From positions 310,001 through 374,000 of the forward strand of contig JACKHI010000001.1 of the NCBI GenBank assembly GCA_020639075.1: a DNA stretch of 64,000 nucleotides, in the 5' to 3' direction. The notes under the pieces are model-generated. The model had not been told where the DNA came from, ran no database searches, and saw nothing but the letters and a program-made list of their open reading frames with translations. The translations under genes and the position numbers were made by a program. This document shows positions 44,137 through 51,163 of the stretch, one piece after another (within the stretch, counting starts at the first letter, position 1; every line of letters starts with the position of its first letter). This DNA comes from Phycisphaerales bacterium. GTDB taxonomy: Bacteria > Planctomycetota > Phycisphaerae > UBA1845 > UTPLA1.

Positions 44137-44469
44137 ATGGGTTCTTCGGCTCACGAAATACAAGGTCATTTGAAGAAGTACTACATGGTCTTCGGCGCTC
44201 TGCTCGTGCTGACGGGCGTGACTGTCGCTGTCGCCGAGTTTCACGTGTCCATCGGTATGGCAATCGTCGTCGCGCTGTTCGTCGCGAGCATCAAGGGGAC
44301 GCTGGTCGCATGCTATTTCATGCACTTGATGGAAGAAAAGAGCATGCTGATCTGGATTCTCGCGCTCTGCGCGCTGTTCTTCCTCATGCTTCTTCTTGTT
44401 CCGATGTTCACTATCGGCGAACAGGATGCGGGCCTCATGGAGCGAATGCGCGGGTTGAGCCCGAACTAA
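44137..44469 (+). CDS. cytochrome c oxidase subunit IV (prokaryotic type)
   Basis: This small three-helix protein of 110 residues starts nine bases after coxC. The pattern LKKYYMVFGALLVLTGVTVAVAEF, then ALFVASIKGTLVACYFMHL, then a final helix matches the bacterial subunit IV family (CyoD/CtaF-like). The KxxLVxxYFMHL stretch is the family signature. It serves assembly or stability of the oxidase. Confidence 0.9.
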   Translation: MGSSAHEIQGHLKKYYMVFGALLVLTGVTVAVAEFHVSIGMAIVVALFVASIKGTLVACYFMHLMEEKSMLIWILALCALFFLMLLLVPMFTIGEQDAGLMERMRGLSPN

Positions 44470-44479
44470 GGGGGACGAA

Positions 44480-44686
44480 ATGTCGCTGAAGGCCTTTCAT
44501 GTGTTCTTCGTCGCGATTGCGATCCTGATGTGCATCAGCCTCGGAATTTGGGGCATTCGATCGGCAGGATCGGATGTATCCTCGCTCCCGATGGCAATGG
44601 GGGCGGCGGGGTTCGCCGGTGCTCTGATTCTTGTCATTTATGGCGCCTGGATGCTCAAGAAACTCAAGCGGTTCAGCTATGTTTAA
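44480..44686 (+). CDS. 68-residue membrane protein of the oxidase cluster
   Basis: Two membrane helices (VFFVAIAILMCISLGIWGI and MAAGFAGALILVIYGAWML-like) and a basic C-terminus KKLKRFSYV are visible. AGGGGGAC lies just before the ATG. It starts ten bases after subunit IV and its end overlaps the next gene by eight bases (44679-44686), so it belongs to the operon. I know no named family. A small accessory subunit or assembly peptide is likely. Confidence 0.8.
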   Translation: MSLKAFHVFFVAIAILMCISLGIWGIRSAGSDVSSLPMAMGAAGFAGALILVIYGAWMLKKLKRFSYV

Positions 44687-44990
44687 TCGAACGAATACGA
44701 CGCGGGGGGGACGGTTCGCGGCAATGCTGTCGGTCGCGGTCGTCGCCGCATTGCAGACGACTGAGATTTTCGCCTGCAGTGTGTGTCAGGGCGATCCAGA
44801 TTCGAAACTGGTCAAGGGCGCCGAAGCCGGCGTATTGACCATGGTCTTCGTTACCTACGGCCTGCTTCTGAGCATGATCGGGCTCGGCGCGACGTGGTTC
44901 GTTCGACAGCGCCGCAGATTGACGCGCGTGAATGCCGGCGTCACGACGGAAGTTAGCGGAGAATCGAAGAACCAGGACGGCGAGAGCTGA
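44679..44990 (+). CDS. 103-residue membrane protein with CSVCQG motif
   Basis: The start at 44679 lies inside the last codons of the preceding gene, which suggests coupled translation. The N-terminus is a signal-like helix ending near TTEIFA. A CSVCQGDPDSKLVKGAE segment follows, and then one membrane helix (VLTMVFVTYGLLLSMIGLGATW) with a basic end. The CxxC pair outside the membrane could bind a metal or take part in thiol exchange, for instance in copper delivery to CuA. No haem His follows the CxxC, so it is not a cytochrome. Confidence 0.75.
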   Translation: MFNRTNTTRGGRFAAMLSVAVVAALQTTEIFACSVCQGDPDSKLVKGAEAGVLTMVFVTYGLLLSMIGLGATWFVRQRRRLTRVNAGVTTEVSGESKNQDGES

Positions 44991-45024
44991 TTCGAGTTCC
45001 TCCGCCGATCCTTGAGTTCCGCAC

Positions 45025-46122
45025 ATGAAATCGCAGACCATTGAATACGCGACGATGCCTGCAGATGTCGCCCCGAAATCGCAACGTGGGCTCCACATCT
45101 TCGCATGTATCCTCGTCGTGCTAACTGTGGGGCTGATCGCGGCCGGCGCGATGGTCACGAGCACGGGCAGCGGACTTTCGGTTCCGGACTGGCCAACGAC
45201 CTATGGCGAGAACATGTTTATGTTCCATCCCAGCAAATGGGTCGGGGGCATCTTTTACGAACACGGCCATCGCTTGCTCGCGTCATCGATCGGCTTTCTG
45301 ACGATCGTTCTCGCGGTCTTCGCTCACGTGCGAGGCGGGCGGAAGGCGGTTCGCGTACTCGGATGGGTGGCGCTGGCGACTGTGATCGCCCAGGGCATAC
45401 TCGGCGGCATGACAGTGAAATACATGCTGCCGACGTGGATTTCAGTGTTCCACGCCTGCCTGGCGCAGACGTTTCTCTGCGTTCTGACGACAATCGCCGT
45501 ACTGACGCATCCACGCTGGAGCGGTTCGACCCGATCTTCCGTCGCTTTGCCGAAGCGGTCCCACAGTTCTGCGATGGCGCCACTCGCGCTCATCGTCGTC
45601 GTCTTTGCCCAGCTCATCGCCGGCGCGATCATGCGTCATACGCAGTCGGGGCTCGCTGTTCCGGACTTCCCGCTGGCCTACGGTCAGGTCATTCCGAGCC
45701 TCAGTGAGAAATCACTGGTCACTTACAACGATGCCAGAGCATTTGAATTACAGTTATCGCCTGTCACCAGTTCGCAGATCGTGTTTCACCTCGTGCATCG
45801 GGGCGGCGCCGTGCTCGTTCTAATCGCTGTCATTGCCTGTGCTGTCTCAATTCATCGCAACGACGGCAGGGGAACGCCAACGTCTCGCGCCATCGGCTGG
45901 ATCGCGCTGCTCGTCATCATCCAGGCAACACTTGGTGCCTACACGATCTGGACGGCCAAGCTCCCTGTCGTTGCAACGGCGCATGTCGCCGTCGGCGCTG
46001 CGACATTGGCGGCTTCGTGGCGATGTTTCCTGCTGTCGCGAATGTGTCCGCCCCGTTCGCTCGCAGAAGTGAACGATGAAGCACTGCCGATCGACGTTGC
46101 TGTTTCGGGGGTCGTGGCATGA
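45025..46122 (+). CDS. ctaA: haem A synthase (COX15/CtaA family)
   Basis: It oxidises the C8 methyl of haem O to give haem A in the membrane. The 365-residue protein has eight helices in two similar halves. Half one has GAMVTSTGSGLSVPDWPTTYG and EHGHRLLAS; half two has GAIMRHTQSGLAVPDFPLAYG and FHLVHRGGAV. The four conserved His needed for haem binding are present (EHGHR, FHACLAQ, LVHR and TAHV). It overlaps ctaB by four bases (ATGA, 46119-46122). Confidence 0.94.
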   Translation: MKSQTIEYATMPADVAPKSQRGLHIFACILVVLTVGLIAAGAMVTSTGSGLSVPDWPTTYGENMFMFHPSKWVGGIFYEHGHRLLASSIGFLTIVLAVFAHVRGGRKAVRVLGWVALATVIAQGILGGMTVKYMLPTWISVFHACLAQTFLCVLTTIAVLTHPRWSGSTRSSVALPKRSHSSAMAPLALIVVVFAQLIAGAIMRHTQSGLAVPDFPLAYGQVIPSLSEKSLVTYNDARAFELQLSPVTSSQIVFHLVHRGGAVLVLIAVIACAVSIHRNDGRGTPTSRAIGWIALLVIIQATLGAYTIWTAKLPVVATAHVAVGAATLAASWRCFLLSRMCPPRSLAEVNDEALPIDVAVSGVVA

Positions 46123-47072
46123 AATCCGGACCGAACGAACAGCGAGACGGCGGCGTCGCAGCAGTCGGCATTTCGATCGATCAAAGCGCACCGACAATCC
46201 CGGCGATGGTCCGGAATCGCGTTTGCGACTTTCTGGAGTTGGCCAAATTCCGACTGAGCCTGCTGGTCCTCGTCGTCGGCGCCGCGGGTTACTGTCTTGG
46301 CGCGCCCGCGGAAATCAGTCTGGTCGGGCTTGGTCACACAATCATCGGCATCGCCCTCGTGGCGTTCGCCGCGAACACGTTTAATCAGGTCATCGAGCGC
46401 GAGTTCGACGCGAAAATGCATCGAACGCGGAATCGACCGTTGCCGTCCGGACGCGTCAGCGTGAGCGAAGCGTTGGTCTTTGCCGGCGTCTGCGCTGCGG
46501 TCGGCATCCTCTGGCTCGATGTCTTCACCAACACACTCGCCGCATCGATTGCGGCGTTGACCCTGTTCACCTACGTCTGGCTCTATACGCCGGCAAAACG
46601 GGTAACGGCGCAAAACACGCTGATCGGCGCAATTCCCGGTGCGCTTCCACCTGTGATCGGATTCGCCGCGGCGGCCGGCTCGCTGTCGATCGAGGCGGCG
46701 CTGCTCTTCGTGATCCTCTATTTCTGGCAGATGCCGCATTTCTACGCCATCGCCTGGATGTACCGGGAGGATTACGCACGGGGCGGCTATCGCATGCTTA
46801 GCGTGACGGACCCGACGGGCCTCGCCATTTCCCGGCAATCGCTTCTCTATATGGGCTTGCTGGTTCTCGCCACGCTGCTGCCGGCCGTGTTTGCCGGCTG
46901 GCCCGTTCTGTATCTCTGCGGAGCCGGCTCGATCGGCTTCTGGCTGGGTGTATTCGTCGTGCGCTTCGCAACAGAGCGGACGCACGCAAACGCCCGCGCC
47001 GTGTTGCTTGCATCGATTGCCTACCTGCCTGTGCTTGTGCTGCTCCTGTTAATGACACGTTCGGCCGCGTAG
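46119..47072 (+). CDS. ctaB: protohaem IX farnesyltransferase (haem O synthase)
   Basis: It adds a farnesyl group to haem B to form haem O, the step before CtaA. The 317-residue protein shows the UbiA-type prenyl-site motif NTFNQVIEREFDAKMHRTRNRPLPSG (split here at the centre), YTPAKRVTAQNTLIGAIPGALPPVIGF in part, and WQMPHFYAIAWMYREDYARGGYRML. All are family signatures with Asp/Arg residues intact. There are about nine helices. It starts within the ctaA stop (ATGA). Confidence 0.94.
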   Translation: MKSGPNEQRDGGVAAVGISIDQSAPTIPAMVRNRVCDFLELAKFRLSLLVLVVGAAGYCLGAPAEISLVGLGHTIIGIALVAFAANTFNQVIEREFDAKMHRTRNRPLPSGRVSVSEALVFAGVCAAVGILWLDVFTNTLAASIAALTLFTYVWLYTPAKRVTAQNTLIGAIPGALPPVIGFAAAAGSLSIEAALLFVILYFWQMPHFYAIAWMYREDYARGGYRMLSVTDPTGLAISRQSLLYMGLLVLATLLPAVFAGWPVLYLCGAGSIGFWLGVFVVRFATERTHANARAVLLASIAYLPVLVLLLLMTRSAA

Positions 47073-47150
47073 CCGTTTGCTGTCTCACTGCTACAATCCC
47101 GAAAGTACGGAAGCAGGGATGAGCCGCATTTACGGTCGCCGCATCGCACC

Positions 47151-48086
47151 ATGATCAATGTCAACAACATCACGTTTCGGTATGGCGACCGCGTCGCGCT
47201 GAACGGTGTGTCGTTCGACGTAAGCGCGGGCGAGGCGTTTGCCTTACTCGGCCCCAACGGCAGCGGCAAGACGACGTTGTTTCGCATCCTCAGCACGCTC
47301 CTCGCGCCGCAGGGTGGTCATGCGTTCATTGACGGTCTCGACGTCTTCAGGGATCGCGTCGCAGTCCGCAGCCGCATGGGCGTCGTGTTCCAGTCGCCAA
47401 GCCTTGATATCCATCTGACGGTGCGCGAAAACCTGGTTCACGCCGGGCATCTCTACGGCCTGGCCGGCGCGTCGTTGTCGGATCGCGTCAGGGAATCGCT
47501 TGACGCCGTCAAATTGACTCAGCGAGCAAACGATCGTGTAAAGACGTTGTCAGGCGGCATGAAGCGTCGTGTCGAGCTCGCCAAGTGCCTGTTGCATCAT
47601 CCGCGTGTACTGATCCTGGACGAACCCAGCACGGGGCTCGATCCGCGGGCACGCGACGAATTCTGGACGCTGCTCAACGAGGCGCGCGTTCAACGCAATA
47701 CGACGATTCTCGTCACGACGCATCTGATGGATGAGGCCGAAGATTGCGATCGCGTCGCCATATTCGATCGCGGCAGTCTTGTCGCATGCGACTCACCGAC
47801 CGCTTTGAGACATCGCATCGGCGGCGACTGTGTAACTGTCGATTGCGCGGATTCCGTTGCGCTGTCCAACGAGATTGCGAAGCGATTTGCGGATTCCAAG
47901 TGCGCGTTGGTCAATGGCACTGTTCGAATCGAAAGTGACAACGCCGCGCGTCTCGCGTCTGATCTCTTGCGCGAGTTCGGCGATCGCGTGAGGACATTGA
48001 CGATCGGGCATCCCACGTTGCACGACGTTTTCATTCACGAAACGGGCCATCGATTCGACGACGACATTGCGGAGGTCGGCAAATGA
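47151..48086 (+). CDS. ABC transporter ATP-binding protein (ABC-2 exporter type)
   Basis: The 311-residue ATPase has Walker A GPNGSGKTT, Q-loop VVFQSPSLD, signature LSGGMKRRVELAKCL, Walker B VLILDEPSTGLDP and H-loop VTTHLMDEA. A C-terminal extension after about 215 is typical of NatA/NodI/DrrA-type proteins, with a DVFIHETGHRF end. It overlaps the permease gene by four bases (ATGA). Its place between haem-synthesis genes and SCO suggests an export job in oxidase assembly. The substrate is unknown. Confidence 0.92.
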   Translation: MINVNNITFRYGDRVALNGVSFDVSAGEAFALLGPNGSGKTTLFRILSTLLAPQGGHAFIDGLDVFRDRVAVRSRMGVVFQSPSLDIHLTVRENLVHAGHLYGLAGASLSDRVRESLDAVKLTQRANDRVKTLSGGMKRRVELAKCLLHHPRVLILDEPSTGLDPRARDEFWTLLNEARVQRNTTILVTTHLMDEAEDCDRVAIFDRGSLVACDSPTALRHRIGGDCVTVDCADSVALSNEIAKRFADSKCALVNGTVRIESDNAARLASDLLREFGDRVRTLTIGHPTLHDVFIHETGHRFDDDIAEVGK

Positions 48087-48895
48087 ATGGGAGCGAAGCA
48101 CCTCAAGCCGAGTCTCGCATTTTCGTGCCCGCGTATTCCCTCGCTCGTCGAGAAATCACGCGGTTCCTTCGGCAGCGCGGCCGCATCATCGGCGCCGTCG
48201 GAACCCCGTTGATTTTCTGGCTACTCTTCGGCGGCGGTATCGGCAGTTCATTCAAAGTCGAGCAGTTGGGGGAGTCCTATCTCGAGTATTCGTACCCCGG
48301 CGCGATCGCATCGATTCTCCTGTTCACGGCGATCTTCTCAATGATCTCGATCATCGACGATCGCAGCGAGGGGTTCATGCAGGGCGTGCTCGTCGCGCCG
48401 GTGTCGCGCGTGGCGATTGTCGTCGGGAAAGTCGCCGGGGCGTCGGTGCTCGCCGTCGGGCAGGCGGCCGTCTTTCTGTTGCTCGCGCCAGTGGCCGGGC
48501 TGCGTCTCGGACCGTTGGAAATCGCCGCGACATTCGGGGCGATGGTTCTCGTATCCGTCGCCGTTTGCGGTCTCGGCTTCTGGATGGCATGGCGGATGGA
48601 ATCGACGCAGGGCTTTCACGCCGTCATGAACGTCGTTCTGATGCCGATGCTGGCACTCTCCGGAGCGTTCTTCCCGATGAGCGGGGCGTCCATGGCAATT
48701 GTCTGGCTGATGCGCCTCAATCCGATGACGTACGGCGTATCACTGATTCGCTCTGCTCTGCTTGGTAAGTCCGTGGATGAAGCCACGGGCCTGAGCGCCG
48801 TGACCGGCCTGGCCGTGACGGTCGGCTTCATGCTCATCATGGTCGGAGTGTCGATCCGTGCCGCGTCCAGAGAGACGAGGCACGCGCTCGCGTAG
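48083..48895 (+). CDS. ABC-2 type transporter permease
   Basis: The 270-residue membrane protein has six helices in the ABC-2 pattern. A cytoplasmic N-terminus (REITRFLRQRGRIIG) is followed by LIFWLLFGGGIGSSF, a long outside segment with SYLEYSYPGAIASILLFTAIF, DRSEGFMQGVLVAPVSR, and the final AFFPMSGASMAIVWLMRLNPMTYGV block (in part), which matches the family signature PxxxLPxxLxxLxxxNPxxY. It pairs with the ATPase just upstream. Confidence 0.9.
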   Translation: MNGSEAPQAESRIFVPAYSLARREITRFLRQRGRIIGAVGTPLIFWLLFGGGIGSSFKVEQLGESYLEYSYPGAIASILLFTAIFSMISIIDDRSEGFMQGVLVAPVSRVAIVVGKVAGASVLAVGQAAVFLLLAPVAGLRLGPLEIAATFGAMVLVSVAVCGLGFWMAWRMESTQGFHAVMNVVLMPMLALSGAFFPMSGASMAIVWLMRLNPMTYGVSLIRSALLGKSVDEATGLSAVTGLAVTVGFMLIMVGVSIRAASRETRHALA

Positions 48896-49011
48896 CGTTT
48901 CGTTTGGCATATTTGTTCGGCCCTTTTTGTCCGCGACTGCCGCATCGCCTACAATCCGACTTGAACACCACGGCAGCGGAACTGACCTCGAAATATGCAA
49001 CGAAACACGCC

Positions 49012-49785
49012 ATGACGACGACGATCGAGTCAACGATGCAGACATCCTCCACGACATCAGAAACAACGATCGCGACGGAGTCGGAATTGCGCCCGAGTCG
49101 CTGGTTCTGGCTGGGCATGCTCTTTTCTCTGGCTGCGGTCGGCGGCGTTGCATACCTGCAATATGCTCGCGTGGATGAAGCCAGACACGGTCGCTACTCG
49201 CCTGTCGGCGCGCCGCCGATCATTGCGTCGCTACCGAATTTCGCGATGACGGAGCGAAACGGGAAGACAGTCACGCTCGACGATCTAAAAGGGCGCATCT
49301 GGATCGCGGATTTCATTTTCACGACCTGCGGCGGACCGTGCCCGATCATGACCAGCCGGCTCGGTGACTTCATGCAGACGATCAAGGAGCAGAATATTCC
49401 GCGCGTTTCGGCGGTCTCCTTCACAGTCGATCCGCATACAGACACGCCGGAAGTGTTACGCGAATACGCGACGATGAAACTCGCGGACGACTTTGATTGG
49501 CTATTCCTGACAGGCGATGAAGCCGCAATCTACGACCTGAGCGTCAAGGGCTTCATGCTGACGGCACAAAAGGGCGACGAGGAACACAGCGTTGATCATT
49601 CGCCGCGATTCGTGCTGGTCGATCAAAAGGGGCGAATACGAGGGTACTACGAAGTCGTGACGAACGAGGAGATCCTCGCGATGGAGCCAGGACGGTTCAT
49701 CGGGGAGCCGATGAATCCGGACACGAAGGCGCAGCTCCTCAAGGACATCATGACGCTGCTTCGCGAGGAGGCGCAGGGCCGGTGA
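49012..49785 (+). CDS. SCO1/SenC copper chaperone for CuA
   Basis: SCO proteins deliver copper to CuA of subunit II, or reduce its cysteines. The start is set at ATG 49012 (257 residues); a second ATG at 49036 is possible. One membrane helix (SRWFWLGMLFSLAAVGGVAYL) precedes a thioredoxin-fold domain. The copper site is CGGPCP (Cys106, Cys110) with His196 in VDHSPRFVLVD. The IADFIFTTC lead-in and SFTVDPHTDTPEVL are family marks. Two extra residues around the Cys pair (GGP) keep the CxxxC spacing. The gene overlaps DUF420 (GTGA). Confidence 0.94.
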   Translation: MTTTIESTMQTSSTTSETTIATESELRPSRWFWLGMLFSLAAVGGVAYLQYARVDEARHGRYSPVGAPPIIASLPNFAMTERNGKTVTLDDLKGRIWIADFIFTTCGGPCPIMTSRLGDFMQTIKEQNIPRVSAVSFTVDPHTDTPEVLREYATMKLADDFDWLFLTGDEAAIYDLSVKGFMLTAQKGDEEHSVDHSPRFVLVDQKGRIRGYYEVVTNEEILAMEPGRFIGEPMNPDTKAQLLKDIMTLLREEAQGR

Positions 49786-50210
49786 GCGTCTCCGATTTTC
49801 CGCACCTGAATGCCGCGCTAAACGCGCTCGCCGCGACGCTCTTGGTCATGGGATGGATTTTCATCCGGAACGAACAGGTCAAGGCCCACCGAAATTGCAT
49901 GTTGATGGCGATCGCCGTGTCGGCTGCGTTCCTGACGTGCTACCTGATCTATCATTTCCACGCGGGGAGCGTGAAGTTCCCGGCCTACGGCTTTATTCGG
50001 TACGTTTATTTTTCCATTCTGCTGACACATACGGTGTTGGCGGCGGCCGTACCGTTTCTCGTCGGCATTACGGTTTATCACGCCGCGCGAGGCCAGTTTC
50101 CAAAACACAAACGGATCGCGAGATGGACGTTGCCGATCTGGCTGTACGTTTCCGTGACGGGCGTCGTCGTCTATCTGATGCTCTATCAGATGTATGACGT
50201 GTCAAGCTGA
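49782..50210 (+). CDS. DUF420 membrane protein (oxidase-assembly associated)
   Basis: GTG 49782 overlaps the SCO stop as GTGA. The 142-residue protein has four helices with His residues at their ends (KAHRNCM, YHFHAGSVKF, LLTHTVLAA, KHKRIARWTLPIWLYVSVTGVVVYLML in part). This pattern, with VKFPAYG and HKRIARWT..WLYVSVTGV, is that of DUF420 (YozB/CtaM-like). In other bacteria the relative CtaM is needed for haem-oxidase activity. It closes the oxidase operon. Confidence 0.9.
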   Translation: MSVSDFPHLNAALNALAATLLVMGWIFIRNEQVKAHRNCMLMAIAVSAAFLTCYLIYHFHAGSVKFPAYGFIRYVYFSILLTHTVLAAAVPFLVGITVYHAARGQFPKHKRIARWTLPIWLYVSVTGVVVYLMLYQMYDVSS

Positions 50211-50251
50211 AATCATCGCCGAGCCGGCGGCGCGACCAAGTCGGAAACTGC

Positions 50252-50743
50252 CTACTTAATGGCCTTGTCGATCGTTGCCTTCACATAGTCCTTCGGGAAC
50301 AGACCGACGAACGTCTCAACCGCCTTGCCGCCCTTAAAGATCATGACAGTCGGCAGTGCCCGCACGCTGTATTTGGAGGAAGTCCGGCCGTTGTGATCGG
50401 TATTGATCTTGCCGAACAGTACCTTGCCGTCGTACTCCTTGGCGAGTTGATCGAGGATCGGCGCCAGTTTCTTGCACGGACCGCACCAATCCGCATAGAA
50501 GTCCACGACAACCGGAACGTCCGACTGCAGAACGAGCTTGGCAAAATTCGAATCAGACAACAGAACGACGTCAGTCGGCGCCTTGGTTGATTTCGGCGCC
50601 GCGGACTCGGCGGTTGCCCCGGCGACTTTTACGGGTTTCACCGGTTCCTGACTGTCCGTAGCGGCCGATTCCCGGTTGCACGCCGAAGGGATACAGGCCA
50701 ATCCGGCTGCGAGAACTGTCAACAATAATGCACGATGAAACAT
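50252..50743 (-). CDS. thioredoxin-domain lipoprotein
   Basis: The 163-residue protein starts with a lipoprotein-like signal (FHRALLLTVLAAGLACIPSAC, Cys22), then a Pro/Ala/Lys linker to about 58. A complete thioredoxin fold follows: VVVDFYADWCGPCKKLAPIL with Cys87/Cys90, and the cis-Pro in RALPTVMIFKGG. WCGPC is the thioredoxin-type active site. Lipid anchoring at the membrane surface next to the oxidase block suggests a reductase for Cys of SCO, CuA or cytochrome c. It is convergent with that block, and the reductase role is an inference. Confidence 0.9.
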   Translation of the reverse strand: MFHRALLLTVLAAGLACIPSACNRESAATDSQEPVKPVKVAGATAESAAPKSTKAPTDVVLLSDSNFAKLVLQSDVPVVVDFYADWCGPCKKLAPILDQLAKEYDGKVLFGKINTDHNGRTSSKYSVRALPTVMIFKGGKAVETFVGLFPKDYVKATIDKAIK

Positions 50744-51163
50744 CTACCGTAGCTCCTCTGGATTTCGGGCGATTGTCACATTCCTTCCCGGATTGCGACG
50801 ATTGCACGAACTGTCATCGAACTGCTCGTCGCCTGTGAATTTCACATTCTATCGGAGATGGTCGCCGTGTTCATTGCGAAACGAAAAAACATGGGATGAG
50901 CCGGCGGGGCGTGGCATCATTCCCAGGCGATCGCGCCTGCCGACGTCGCGGCCTCAAACGTCCGGGAACACAGCATGCGCAATTCTTGCAGCCGACGTGA
51001 CTAGGTAGTCCGTCCGGTCGCCGTCCAGACTGTCCGCCGCGACTGCCGATATTCAAGAGACGTGTCCGCGATCGCAATGGCTGCGCCAAGTGCTGTCGCG
51101 AACATCACTTGCAGCCACATACCGCGGGCGTAGGATCCGCCGAATCCAGAACTGGGGCGACAC
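50744..51163. other. divergent intergenic region, no gene seen
   Basis: About 420 bases lie between the thioredoxin gene (minus) and ftsK (plus). Only motif-free short frames occur. Promoters for both genes should lie here. None could be named with confidence. Confidence 0.45.

Noticed and set aside
44679..44990. Mono-haem cytochrome c in the small CSVCQG protein
   Set aside because: The CxxC is followed by Gln, not His, so it cannot be a standard haem c site.
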